A stretch of DNA of 64,000 nt from Symbiodinium kawagutii (GCA_009767595.1 VSDK01028093.1:82105-146104), one strand, 5' to 3'; positions 10,824-21,118 are shown, counted from the first letter of the stretch. The notes: generated by a model not told the origin, from the sequence alone. Made by a program: numbers and translations.

Positions 10824-10832
10824 CTAGGTCAC
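10821..10832 (+). promoter_or_regulatory. Probable stop-codon readthrough site (UGA CUA G) between ORF1 and ORF2
   Basis: ORF1 ends with TGA at 10821-10823, followed by CTAGGTCAC and then the ORF2 ATG at 10833. ORF1 and ORF2 start at positions congruent modulo 3, so this TGA is the only stop separating them. UGA followed by CUA(G) is the well-known high-readthrough context in several RNA viruses and in animal readthrough genes. Occasional readthrough would give an ORF1-ORF2 fusion of about 3630 residues. The alternative is termination and re-initiation at the ATG nine bases downstream. Confidence 0.65.
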
Positions 10833-13800
10833 ATGAACTCATATCGAACACGTTACCAATATGCCATCCATTCCAATGCTGAAAATGCCCCGTACATTAT
10901 GGCGAAATGCCCATTTGCCGACATGATGTTCATTCCATGTCAATGCACCCTGATGACAAGCGTTAGGGTTGCAGTACACTACATGCATGACAGGACCTGG
11001 ACAAATGCACCAACATGGACATTTTGCATCGTGTGTTGCGACATTCTCTCGGTTGATTGTTATAATTCCGTGTATAACCTTTATGCCAATTTCTTTGCAA
11101 TCCAAGTTGGAAATGCCAAACATCCAGGCCCTGTGCGTTTCGGACTTGTCAACCCGACATCGCTCTATCGAAAAGTGACTGAACTTCTTCAGTGGAGGTG
11201 TGACATATTAAGTACGTCAGAGACCTCCGCCACCACAATTGTGCAAAAGCATGTGCAACAACAATTTGCAAAAGCGGGTTATAGATCATTCTTTTCACCC
11301 CCGGTACCTCCCAAAAAGGATACTTGTGACGGTAGACCATCGTATCGTGGTGAACCTTTAGGATCCGCAATTTTCTCCTTCCTACAATCACATTCCGTAC
11401 GTGTTGATATCCCTCCAGAGCTTCAAAGCAGTTTGAGATTCTCATGTTGCATTGCCAGGATGGGTATTCGTGATATTTTAATCATAAACCTTTATGGATT
11501 TGCGCAAAAAGTGCGTGATGGTATCAGACTCAATGATATTTTGCTTGCGCATGCACTTCATATTACACAACTTGTTGGCTTGCCTTTTATAATTAGTGGC
11601 GATTTCAATGAACCTGTTCACAACCTTCCCATTTTTCAGGCATTCCAGCAAATGGGAGCCAGGGAGATTTTCTCACTTCATTTTGAACGAACTGGCCAGC
11701 AATTGGAGCCGACATGTCGTGGTTCCACACGTCATGATACTGCGATTGTACATTCGTCTCTTGTGCCGTTTATAACCAAGATGTTTGTTGACCGTGATCT
11801 CCAAATGGAGGATCATTCACCACTTTTTATTGATTTCAATTTTGCCAGTGATTCCGTCACATACACGGGTTGGAAAACTCCATTATCATGGGCATCCTTG
11901 AACCCTAAAAAAGACAACATTGAAATGACATATATCAGTCCTATTGAATCTGGTAAGATTGATTTGTCCGAACTCCGCAGCCCTGATGCATGTCATCAAG
12001 CACTCATCGAATGGTCAAAGGCGGTTGAACATGCCGTAGATCAGGCATTGGCAATTGAGTCACGATGTGATCCGATCAGACAACCTCATCATCACTTAGG
12101 CCCTCAGTATCGGGGCCGTTGCAAGTGTGAAACTAAAACTTTTCATCAGCCAACCACGGTTGCATTTGATAAACATGGAGGTTATAACCCACCAGTTGAG
12201 ATTTTTACGCTAAAGTCGCGACATAAAACCAAACAAGTTCGCAGACTCACCACTCTTTTGAGAGCATATAAGTCGTCATCATTTCAGGATAGCAATCCAT
12301 CTCTTCTGCAGCAATGGCATAAAATCTGTCAAGCGGTGGGATATGGACACAGATGGGATCGATGGATCCTATCCTATGAAGCGGTGCCATACATTCCTTT
12401 CGACTTGCCGCCACTTGAACTCCTAGAAATTGTGACGCAGATTACACAACATGATTGTGACTTGACCTGCAGACAAGAAGCCATCAATCGACAAAAAGTT
12501 TTTCAAAATAAGATCCGGGTGGATATTGCAGACAATTTTTCCAAATGTACATATGCCATCGTGCGCAATCGGCAAATCCCTCAGATTGATGAACTTGACT
12601 GCCCCATTGTGTCGCATGCGCGGCTTCGACGTTGCCACAAGGGTGCCATCACTCTTTCTATTCAGCCTTTTTGTGAATATAAGTGCGATCACCCAGCAAC
12701 TTTTGGGGATGCTAAGGTACAAATCCTTCATCAACATAATGAACTTATTACCATTAAGATCATTTCCGGTAACCTCCCAAGTGATGGTAAACTTCAACAA
12801 CGTAGACCCGTCACTACGCCTGCGGAAATTTTTCCTGAATTCACTCGATTTTGGGATCAATTCTGGAATAGGGATACCTATGATGAACAGTTTTTTGACA
12901 CGACATGGCAAGAAGTCAATGAGCTCATTGACAATGTGCCATTGCCGAACTTTCCTTTAATCAATTTAGGTCTAAACGACCCAGCAAAATGGCAACAAGC
13001 CATTGACAACTTGAAACCAGGTAAAGCTCATGGAGTTTGCGCATGGAGGCACGAAGAACTTAAATTGCTTCCACTCTCCTGCATCCGTGACCTTGCCAAT
13101 ATTTTTGGTTGCATCACTTCCAGTAGTTTAGGCGATGCAATGATGGCAGCTCGCACGATTCTTCTGCCAAAGAGTGACACTGCAACGACCATGCATCATA
13201 TTCGACCAATAACGATCCTCAGTGCTTTATATAGGCTCCTAGGCAAAGTTATTTTTAAGGCAATCACAGCGACTTGGTCAACTATCCTACCTCCGAATAT
13301 TTCCGGAGGATTACCTTTGCGTGGGGTCAAGGATTTGTCTTTTCAACAGAAATTCTTCATTGAGCAGGCTATTGTTCATTCTCAATCTATAGGTGGGTTT
13401 TCCTTAGATTTAACCAAGGCCTTTAATACATTTCCTCGAAAACCACTAATCCGACTATTCACTAGAATGGGGATTCCCCAGTGGATCTCTGTCTTCTGGA
13501 TCAGATGTCTTAGTGAGATGATTCGATATCCACAATTCCAGAAGGCCATGGGCCCTGGCATAAATTCTACAACAGGGATCCCTGAAGGGGACTCAATTTC
13601 GGTTCTAGCAATGATTGCTCTCTCCACCCTTTTCTATTTTCATTTGATGACACCATCAATTCGTCCTTTCACATATGCAGATAACTGGGGGTGGCAAATG
13701 ACATCCTTTTCTGATCATTTCCGCACCTTTATCAAAATGCTAAACTTTGTGCATGCACTTCGAGTCATTATTGACTTCGCGAAATCATGGCACTGGTCTA

Positions 13801-16340
13801 CCAATAAAGATTTTCGCAAAGCATTTGAGCATATCCGACTCTTGTTTCCTGGTCAATCAAATTTTCAGCTACACATCGTTACCAATGTCAAAGATCTTGG
13901 TGAGATGATCTTATATAATAAGCAGCATCGCATTGGATTTGTCCATGACCGTATTGCAACCGCTTGTGCCCGGATCAAGCGTTTAAAATTCCTTCCATGT
14001 GACATTCAGACAAAACTTAAAATTGCGCAGACTAGTGCTTGGGCACTTGCACTTTATCCGGCGGATTCCTTATATATTGGGAAACATCATTTTAATGACT
14101 TTCGCACAGCAATGGTCAATGCATTGCTTGGCAGGGGTCATTTTGCATCGCCTTGGCTAGCCGTATTCAGTTTGTCCACGTACATTAGAGATCCTTTGCT
14201 ACAAACATTTATCAATGTTTGTTCATTGATTCGCCGTTTTGCACATTTTCAACCTATGCTGGCGGGTCTCCTTTTGCGAACCGCGGTTGAATATTCAACA
14301 CATTCACCCTTTGGACCGGCAACTACGGTTGCTAGATATGCATCCAATCTTGGTTGGAGTATTCAGATCGATGGTAGGTTCCATTGTGACGTGCATTTTT
14401 CCTTTAATGTCCTGCAAGACTCACCAAAACATATCAGGAATGTGTTATGTGCATGGTGGCCACACTACATTGCAACACAGTGCACCCAAAAAGGTTTTGA
14501 GGATATTATCCCGCATCCTACATTGACGGCTAAAGTTTTTTCCAAATTCACAGATTCTGAACAGAAATTGCTGATTCGAAATTTTTTAGGCAGCTTTCAA
14601 ACAGAAAAGATCAAAGCCATTTGGACAGAATCTGAAGTAGATACGTGTCCATTGTGTAATGCGCCTGATACTCGTGGGCATAGATTGCTTCAATGTCCGG
14701 TATTGCAATTTGTCCGCGAGCAGCACCCGCAGGCCATAGACATATTGCAGAAGGAACACCCACAATGGGTTTATATACCCATGATTCCGCAGCATCCCTC
14801 TACCGCCACGTTGCGGTTCATTTTGCAGAACATGCAACCATTGGATGCACAACCAGCATTTCAGCCACATGAAAACCAGAAACATATCACCTTTTTTACA
14901 GATGGTGGAGCAATTCACCCAAGATGTGCATCCTCGCGCATTGCAAGTTTTTCGGTGGTGCAGGCATGCAATGATCCAGACCAGACATTTTCCAGAACAC
15001 ATTCATTTGCCTTTAACCAACCCCCAGTATTCCCTAACTTTCAAGTTATAACCACGGGAGTGGTACCGGGAATCCAAACAGCTGCGCGAGGTGAACTTTT
15101 TGCATTGCTCAGGGCGTTGCAAGCTGCACATACTTGTCCAAATGACTGTACAGTCCAATTCATTATTGACGCACAATATGCAATCAATACGGTTTCGAAC
15201 CATTCCATACACAATTTGTTATCTTCATATAAATTGGCTAATCGAGATATCGTTGATGCCATCATCCCACTTTGGGATCCCAATCGTTTTTCCACCAAAA
15301 AGATTAAGAGCCATCGAGATTTTTCAACAGCAACGGACCTGGAGGACCTTTTTGCAATCCTTGGTAACCATTGCGCTGACACTGCAGCAACATCCGTTTT
15401 GACAAAGTTGCCAAGTGACTTACAGGCAATGGCCAACGAAATTGCTGATCATGAACATCGGGTTGCACAGCAGTTGCAGACCGTGTGTAAATTTTTAATT
15501 GATTTCAATAAACATAGAGCGGATTTAATCATGGCCACACAGACACAACAAGATCATGTGGGAAGACATCCGGGTGCAATGCCTTCAGATCCCAATGATC
15601 TCATGCCGCGACATTTCATGGGGGAAAAGGCTTTCAATTTCTTATGCAATTTCCATCCTACGGAATATATTCGATATGCTGATCTATATGAACCATCGTT
15701 AGATGAATTTCAGGCATGTCAGCAAGGTGCCAATCTTGCACGCTATGTTGTGGAATGGCTCTGCAAGTTGAAGTGGCCACCGGATTGTACATCGCATTAC
15801 AAGGTGAAGTCAGACTGGGGTATCAGCTGGGCGGAGTTGTTTGTAGATTTTCTCTACACGACAAATCAATATTTTCCGATAAGGATTGATGGTTTAGCCA
15901 AGCAATCTAAATATGTTGAATTTCACTCTCCCGAGGCGATGATACAACCGCCAACAAAGCGATCGATTTCTTCACAGGCATTCTGCCTACAAAAAATGAT
16001 CACGAATCTGCAAACAATCACGGGAAAATGTTTTTTCCCCAATTTTGAATCCAAAAAATGTACATCCATCAATCACCTTGACTACCAAGGAAGCACTACA
16101 GGAGTTCCATGCCGACCATGTTTGGTGCACCCACAAAAAGCCATGATTTTCATTCAAAGCTATCTTTCCGAAAATTCCAAAACAATTTCATTCAATGGTG
16201 CACTTGATAAGTTGCCTATTGAACCCACTTTGACTTTTGCACCATTGCCAGAGGTGTCCCCGGAAGTGAGGCATCGGAAGTATTTGACAATTTGTAAACG
16301 ACACTCTGTCCTACGAAAGAAGCAGTCACTTGAAGAATGA
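10833..16340 (+). CDS. Retrotransposon ORF2: endonuclease, reverse transcriptase, zinc finger, RNase H
   Basis: 1835 residues, in frame with ORF1. Domains in order: an N-terminal part ending in HPGP (97-100). Next an AP-endonuclease-like nuclease (about 105-335) with SETSAT, SGDFNEP (Asp257, Asn259) and EDHSP (Asp327, His328). Then reverse transcriptase (about 700-1000) with motif A LDLTKAF (Asp859), motif B GIPEGDS (915-921) and motif C YADN (948-951). Then a C-x2-C-x8-H-x4-C zinc finger (Cys1272 to Cys1289). Then RNase H (about 1350-1525) with TDGG (Asp1357), Glu1421, Asp1446 and Asp1516. About 310 residues of unrecognised tail follow. It would nick the target and copy element RNA there by target-primed reverse transcription. 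The second catalytic Asp of the usual YADD is Asn951 here, which is either a family trait or an inactivating change. Confidence 0.93.
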   Translation: MNSYRTRYQYAIHSNAENAPYIMAKCPFADMMFIPCQCTLMTSVRVAVHYMHDRTWTNAPTWTFCIVCCDILSVDCYNSVYNLYANFFAIQVGNAKHPGPVRFGLVNPTSLYRKVTELLQWRCDILSTSETSATTIVQKHVQQQFAKAGYRSFFSPPVPPKKDTCDGRPSYRGEPLGSAIFSFLQSHSVRVDIPPELQSSLRFSCCIARMGIRDILIINLYGFAQKVRDGIRLNDILLAHALHITQLVGLPFIISGDFNEPVHNLPIFQAFQQMGAREIFSLHFERTGQQLEPTCRGSTRHDTAIVHSSLVPFITKMFVDRDLQMEDHSPLFIDFNFASDSVTYTGWKTPLSWASLNPKKDNIEMTYISPIESGKIDLSELRSPDACHQALIEWSKAVEHAVDQALAIESRCDPIRQPHHHLGPQYRGRCKCETKTFHQPTTVAFDKHGGYNPPVEIFTLKSRHKTKQVRRLTTLLRAYKSSSFQDSNPSLLQQWHKICQAVGYGHRWDRWILSYEAVPYIPFDLPPLELLEIVTQITQHDCDLTCRQEAINRQKVFQNKIRVDIADNFSKCTYAIVRNRQIPQIDELDCPIVSHARLRRCHKGAITLSIQPFCEYKCDHPATFGDAKVQILHQHNELITIKIISGNLPSDGKLQQRRPVTTPAEIFPEFTRFWDQFWNRDTYDEQFFDTTWQEVNELIDNVPLPNFPLINLGLNDPAKWQQAIDNLKPGKAHGVCAWRHEELKLLPLSCIRDLANIFGCITSSSLGDAMMAARTILLPKSDTATTMHHIRPITILSALYRLLGKVIFKAITATWSTILPPNISGGLPLRGVKDLSFQQKFFIEQAIVHSQSIGGFSLDLTKAFNTFPRKPLIRLFTRMGIPQWISVFWIRCLSEMIRYPQFQKAMGPGINSTTGIPEGDSISVLAMIALSTLFYFHLMTPSIRPFTYADNWGWQMTSFSDHFRTFIKMLNFVHALRVIIDFAKSWHWSTNKDFRKAFEHIRLLFPGQSNFQLHIVTNVKDLGEMILYNKQHRIGFVHDRIATACARIKRLKFLPCDIQTKLKIAQTSAWALALYPADSLYIGKHHFNDFRTAMVNALLGRGHFASPWLAVFSLSTYIRDPLLQTFINVCSLIRRFAHFQPMLAGLLLRTAVEYSTHSPFGPATTVARYASNLGWSIQIDGRFHCDVHFSFNVLQDSPKHIRNVLCAWWPHYIATQCTQKGFEDIIPHPTLTAKVFSKFTDSEQKLLIRNFLGSFQTEKIKAIWTESEVDTCPLCNAPDTRGHRLLQCPVLQFVREQHPQAIDILQKEHPQWVYIPMIPQHPSTATLRFILQNMQPLDAQPAFQPHENQKHITFFTDGGAIHPRCASSRIASFSVVQACNDPDQTFSRTHSFAFNQPPVFPNFQVITTGVVPGIQTAARGELFALLRALQAAHTCPNDCTVQFIIDAQYAINTVSNHSIHNLLSSYKLANRDIVDAIIPLWDPNRFSTKKIKSHRDFSTATDLEDLFAILGNHCADTAATSVLTKLPSDLQAMANEIADHEHRVAQQLQTVCKFLIDFNKHRADLIMATQTQQDHVGRHPGAMPSDPNDLMPRHFMGEKAFNFLCNFHPTEYIRYADLYEPSLDEFQACQQGANLARYVVEWLCKLKWPPDCTSHYKVKSDWGISWAELFVDFLYTTNQYFPIRIDGLAKQSKYVEFHSPEAMIQPPTKRSISSQAFCLQKMITNLQTITGKCFFPNFESKKCTSINHLDYQGSTTGVPCRPCLVHPQKAMIFIQSYLSENSKTISFNGALDKLPIEPTLTFAPLPEVSPEVRHRKYLTICKRHSVLRKKQSLEE

Positions 16341-16542
16341 ATTCGGAATTTGGGCCAATGAAACGATACATTGTACGCATCATGTTCAACGACTACGTCA
16401 GGCGGGATCTTGTCAGTTTCACTTGTCTGTTTTGGCATATTGATTCCCCCACCAGCGGTCGGGTCATTATGCTGCGAGACTTGTCGCGCATCGCAGAGTG
16501 GTGGCTCATGGTGGTTGATTTCAATCAGCTTAATGTGCTAAA

Positions 16543-16572
16543 GAATTCAAGGAATGGATGGGTTGGTGGTGG
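16543..16572. repeat. Right copy of the 30-bp direct repeat (probable target-site duplication)
   Basis: Perfect match to 5347-5376. It immediately follows the element 3' end (AATGTGCTAAA). Host-like TGG-rich DNA (TCCATGGTGGTTAAC) continues after it. Confidence 0.8.
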
Positions 16573-18104
16573 TCCATGGTGGTTAACAATAGGCTTATGA
16601 CTTACAACCAATGGTTCATAATGGTTAGTAATGGAGTCGCATATCCAAGAATAGAAACAAGTGAACCGATTCCGTTGTCCTAAACCAATGGGGTTGCACA
16701 CTTGAAGCCCCTGATTTCTCTGCTCCCACCTTGAGCTGTTCCAAGCGGATGGAGCTCCCCGGGTTCCCCACGGGGATCTTTTCCCGGGAGCGGGGAACCT
16801 CCCACGCTGTCGCACCTCCATCAAGGCCATGGCATCAAACAAAGAATGGCCTCAGGAACGCCGATCGCCCCAAGTTTGGCTGCTAAGACTGCTAAAACAC
16901 TCGTGTAGCAAAAGGTGGTATAAGTTGGCATGTACCATACTAACATGCTAAAAGGAAGTCGTGACAAAATGAGGGAACAAAAGGTGGCAACAGTTGATAG
17001 GCTCAAAAATCCTCCATTCAACAAAAACATATCCAAAGAAAAAGTATGAACATGCATTCCACAAATACCGGAAGCATTCTCATCTATCAATGCACATCCT
17101 AAGAATCAACACAATTTAGGCAAAAACGAAGGCAGCAGCCTCTTCCCGTGGTCACACGGGGGAGCCATTGTATTGTCAAAATGCTCACCGGTTGACCTAC
17201 CAAACAATGGCAAGCTTTTCAAACTCTACTGTGCTTCCATGTCATTTCCCATGTGATATCTCATCACCGTCTCTGGATGTAATGACGCGACCAATCACAA
17301 CGATGTTCGATGCACTAATGACCGAGGCATGCAAGCCAACATGCACTCGCGGCATCCAGTGGTTTTAGCATGACACCATCACACCACTTAATCAATGTCC
17401 ACGTCAGGAGGTCCAATCTTTGGCAATCAAAAAAAGAAAAGCATGAACAAATATGCTTTCTCTCTCCACCATCTCCAAGATTTAACTACTAAAAACATGT
17501 ATGAACAAAATATTCAAAGAATGGCTGACAATCAAGTATGAACATCATGGAAAAAACATATGCACAAAATAGCAAGAGAAAAATGATAAAACATGACTTC
17601 CCCATCTTCCCCTAGTTAATCACCCCTTCAGGCGGCGACTGAACGAAATGGCTGTGTTGAAGGTGACAGCAGTGGGCGTGACCTTGCAAACTGTTGGAGG
17701 GTCCGTGCGCAGCGGAGTGTCATAGTGGGATGCGAACATGTTTTTTCGTAACTCTTGGCGCTTTAACATGTAGAAATAAACAAATTTATAGGTACATAAT
17801 CATATAATAGAAAAAAATCAATTCACACACACATTCACGCACATAGATTTGATGTTGTTAGTAATGGCCATGATGAACAACTCATCAAAAATATATCCAT
17901 TGGCCATCTAGATAAATATTTATGATGGTCCAGTCTGCCACCAAGCACCCATATATGTTTCTGTGGAGCTGGGTGCCTAGGTCTAGTATTTTTTTTCTCC
18001 AAATTGCAATGTTCGCAGCTTTGCTTAAAGGAACTTCCTCCGAGGCACTACCGTCTTCCTAGCAATGATCATGCGACACAACCACGACTCCTCACAACTC
18101 GCAC
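16573..18104. other. Rest of the PPR intron, no gene seen
   Basis: Minus-strand intron between the exons at 18105-18197 and 5277-5333, excluding the retrotransposon. It holds a GC-rich potential hairpin around 16767-16800 (GGTTCCCC pairing with GGGGAACC) and otherwise AT-rich unique-looking DNA. The short ORFs show no domain features. Confidence 0.5.
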
Positions 18105-18197
18105 CTCCATGTGCTGCATCCTTTGCAGCAATTGCGTTGTGTAGCGACCACCCGAGCTCTTCATAACGGAGTTGTAGGTCACTGCATCGGGCCACAC
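18105..18197 (-). CDS. PPR exon
   Basis: Minus-strand exon of 93 bp (31 codons, phase 0 at both ends). The acceptor is GATGTTGCAG; coding starts VWPDAVTYNSVMKSSG and ends QLLQRMQHME; the donor is GAG/GTGCGA. PDAVTYNSVMK is a textbook PPR first helix, and the second half fits the second helix. It joins in phase to the upstream exon 18866-18955, with 33 residues between the two first-helix Asp residues. Downstream it joins the exon at 5277-5333 on the far side of the retrotransposon. Confidence 0.75.
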
Positions 18198-18865
18198 CTG
18201 CAACATCCAGCGAGCAGGGGAAGGAGCTTGGGCAACACCACGTCCCCATAAAGCCGGTGATCCCCAGCCGCGGTGGCTGCTAAGAACGGATTGGTCTCTG
18301 CTGCTTGCACCCAGCTGTAGCACTATAGCCGCAGTGCGGTCTTTGGTGAGCAACTGTGGGTTCTGATTTTGGTCCTTCCGGGGCTTCTTCCATCATCTTC
18401 TGGTGTGTCTCCCTTTCCCCTACACCCATCAAACAGCTAAGCAGCTAAGCCTTTAAGCAAAGCGTTGACAAAATGAAGTGGTCACACAACTTTGCATTGC
18501 TGCAATTCCGTAACCGTAATGAGATATCAACTGGTTCTGCAGGTGTTTTAATTGGCTTCTCTTCTTCCTGCACAGCACATAGTCTTGTCTGTTGAAACTG
18601 TGACTTTAACAAATACTGCTTCAATGCAATGTCTTGGCATGGCAACGTTCAATACTTTTACACAGCAAAATTGAACGTAGCAATGACCCATCAACATGAG
18701 CAGATTGCTTACCTATAATGGAAAGTGTAATCTTCCAACCAGCTCTGTTACCGGAGTGTGCCTGCCGTTTTGGGATACTGCACGGACTGGGCAGCATGTT
18801 TCATGACAAGCCTCTGGATCAGGTCATCATAAGCCCACCAGGGTACGGCATGGCAACAGGCACAC

Positions 18866-18955
18866 CTGAACCTCCTCCATCGCACTCAGTAGCTCCAAAG
18901 ACATGGGCCATGAACGCAGCGTACCGGACAGTACTGAATTGAAGCTGAAGACATC
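18866..18955 (-). CDS. PPR exon
   Basis: Minus-strand exon of 90 bp (30 codons, phase 0). The acceptor is GTGCACAG and the donor TTCAG/GTGTGC. Coding starts DVFSFNSVLSGTLRS and ends SLELLSAMEEVQ, one almost complete PPR motif (first helix, then MSLELLSAM as second helix). It continues directly into the exon 18105-18197 (EEVQ-VWPDAVTY). The protein is a likely organelle RNA-binding PPR factor, judged by family only. Confidence 0.75.
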
Positions 18956-20541
18956 CTGTGCACCAGAGCACGGTTCAGCTCTTTGGCGCCTTGAAGGGAA
19001 TGGTATACACGAAGTAACCAAAAGAGATTAACATATGCATGTTGATGGATAGAGAACTCGATGAAATGGTGCGTAGGACTTTAACATGATGAGAAACTGT
19101 GGTCCATATCATATCCGTACATTGAAATCAATGGTCAGTATTCTCAAGAACTGGGGGTATCCAAGTAAAACGGCCAGAAGCTGAGTGAACCAACCACCCC
19201 ACTGGGGGCGTTGGGCCGGAGATGGTGATTGTTGGTAGCCTTGGAAATGGCCGGGTGCAACAAGAGCGTATGCATAGACCCAACCAATATGGAGCACGTG
19301 TTTTACACAGCATGATCAGCTGAGGGGAGCGGTTGGGCTGCGCTGATCTTCAGCAAAACACCCTGAGACGTAAATCATGTTGAAGGATGTCATCCCTACC
19401 TTTAAACATCCAGGGTCATGCATGTTGCAATGAGCATGAAAAAACATATGTACATATATTATGCACATGAATTTTGTTCCTTGCAAGTTGAAGGTTGAAG
19501 GCGTTATTGATATTAACTAAGTTTTTTTTAAAAACACACTTTACATGCAAAATCTCAATGTTTGGTCGCGCCCTCATGCCACTGTGTTAACATTCCCAAA
19601 TCAGACGCATCAGTAGGGAACTGATAACGGCAATGCGCCATCTCCCAGGGCCCCAAACCTCCAAGTGACCAATGGTGAAATGTGCCAACAAGCATGAGCT
19701 TCATAGCTTTTCTGCCCTTGGAAATAAGAAAACATAAGAACTAAAAACTGATATGACATGGATTATCTTACACACATGGAATAGAAACGCATTTACAAAC
19801 ACCAGAAACTGTGTGCAATAAAATGTGCACCCAACTGTAGGTTGATATGCACAAACTTTAAGCGTGTGAACTCAGGGTTCTATTTCTTGGGAACTCACAT
19901 GGTCTCAAAAGAGTAAATCACATCAGTGAAGATCAATAAGCATTAAATACTACATTCAGTGGTTTCTTAAAAGAGGGACCCCCCCTAGTTATGGGTGGTT
20001 TATTGAAAATAATGATCAATAAACTGGATGATAGCTGGGGGTAAACCTATGACTTGAGAAACCACCATTTCTTAAACAGAAAAGGATGCATTGCATGGTC
20101 TGAAGCATTGTCGTATGTCATATGAGGTCAATAAATATCAATAATGAAGTCAGAGGTGGTACCCCTAGCTGACCATAGTTATATAATAATGGTTAATAAA
20201 CACTAGGTCGAACCAAAACAGTTGATCATTAACTGATGGTCAATCAACATTAAAACATATTCACCCATATGACATAACGTAGATACCAATTTAGCTTTAA
20301 TGTTGGTTTCTGATGATCGTATCTACCTGTTGGTTTCATGCCTATTTTCATTACTTGGTTGGGGGGTTACACTAATCAGAAACCAACATTACAATAACAG
20401 GCCACAGACCTAAGGTCAATAAACATCAAAAAATCCATGAATTTTATACAGGCCACATTTTATAATATCCCATTTGGCCCTAAGGTCAATAAACGTTAAA
20501 CAAATCCCATTTACCCATCGGTCCTGTGAGCCTCCTGTGAC
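18956..20541. other. Intronic AT-rich DNA
   Basis: No coding exon recognised. The stretch is rich in dispersed words of the GGTCAATAAAC type, for example near 20133, 20421 and 20483, which are typical of the degenerate low-complexity DNA that fills introns throughout the window. Confidence 0.4.
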
Positions 20542-20631
20542 ATGATCCTGATCCGCCGCCGGTCCTGGCGAAGCTTGAGGCGAAGCATGTCCCCAAGCAG
20601 CGCCAGGGCCCAAGGCCACCGCCCAGCTTTC
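20542..20631 (-). CDS. PPR-like exon, second helix
   Basis: After a GACGCCCCAG acceptor the minus strand reads KAGRWPWALALLGDMLR, a PPR second helix (W..AL.LL..M), with GC-rich third positions. A possible GT donor lies after RRIRI. The 3' limit and the phase to the next recognised exon are uncertain. In the PPR gene order it lies between the exons at 21399-21460 and 18866-18955. Confidence 0.55.
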
Positions 20632-20934
20632 CTGGGGCGTCAGACAGCTATGCGCATCCAAGGGCATCCAAGGGCTAGCCCTTGGGTCAAGCTCTTAACC
20701 AACCAACTAATGGTGGATTTCCACCAACAATAACAGGGGAAAACAATGCTAGCCCTATGAACTATAGCCATTTTTTTCTGCCTCCTGCAGGGACCGAGGC
20801 TCAGGGCCAGGGATCAGGGAACCAACCAGTTATTCCCTTCAACTCAAACCCTTAGGGCTGGAACTAGCCATTATCAATCATTACTAAGCCAGAACTTAAT
20901 CATCAACCAACCTTTGCTTAACCAGCGCCATTGG

Positions 20935-21118
20935 AACCCAAGGTTCCTACCTCTATAGGAGGTACAATCCATATTTGCGATGGTGAAAACCTTCGTTTTT
21001 GATGGTTAAACGGGTGCCCGTAGCTCAAAAATGAAACATTGGCAAAACAATGGCTAAATGATGGTTCCATGATGGTGATTTTGTTCATATCATGGTGGTT
21101 TCTTAAGTCATAAGGGTA
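20935..21118. repeat. Dispersed repeat family 3, copy 1
   Basis: This segment resembles 23650-23862 over about 180 bp. Shared landmarks in the same order are AGGAGGTA, GTGATGGT or GCGATGGT, TTTGATGGTTAAACG or TTTGATGTTTAAACG, ACATTGGC, AACAATGG and TAAATGATG. Both copies lie in introns of the PPR gene and have the same orientation. No ORF. Nature unknown, possibly a MITE or SINE relic. Confidence 0.65.

Larger units (their letters stand above)
5377..16542 (+). mobile_element. Non-LTR retrotransposon with cytosine methyltransferase ORF (about 11.2 kb)
   Basis: The element is bounded by the 30-bp direct repeat. It has a short 5' leader (5377-5453), ORF1 (5454-10823), a 9-bp gap, ORF2 (10833-16340) and a 3' untranslated region of about 200 bp ending AATGTGCTAAA. 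No LTRs and no poly(A) tail are visible. Both ORFs are long and free of frameshifts, so the copy is young or under selection. It lies antisense within an intron of a minus-strand PPR gene. Its codon usage is AT-richer at third positions than that of the host exons in this window. Retrotransposon-borne cytosine methyltransferases have been reported from Symbiodinium; whether this is the same family cannot be decided here. Confidence 0.9.

Noticed and set aside
12423-12960. Overlapping ORFs of 144-162 codons inside ORF2, and similar ones across 5.8-16.4 kb
   Set aside because: They lie in other frames of the clear ORF1 and ORF2 coding regions and show no motifs.
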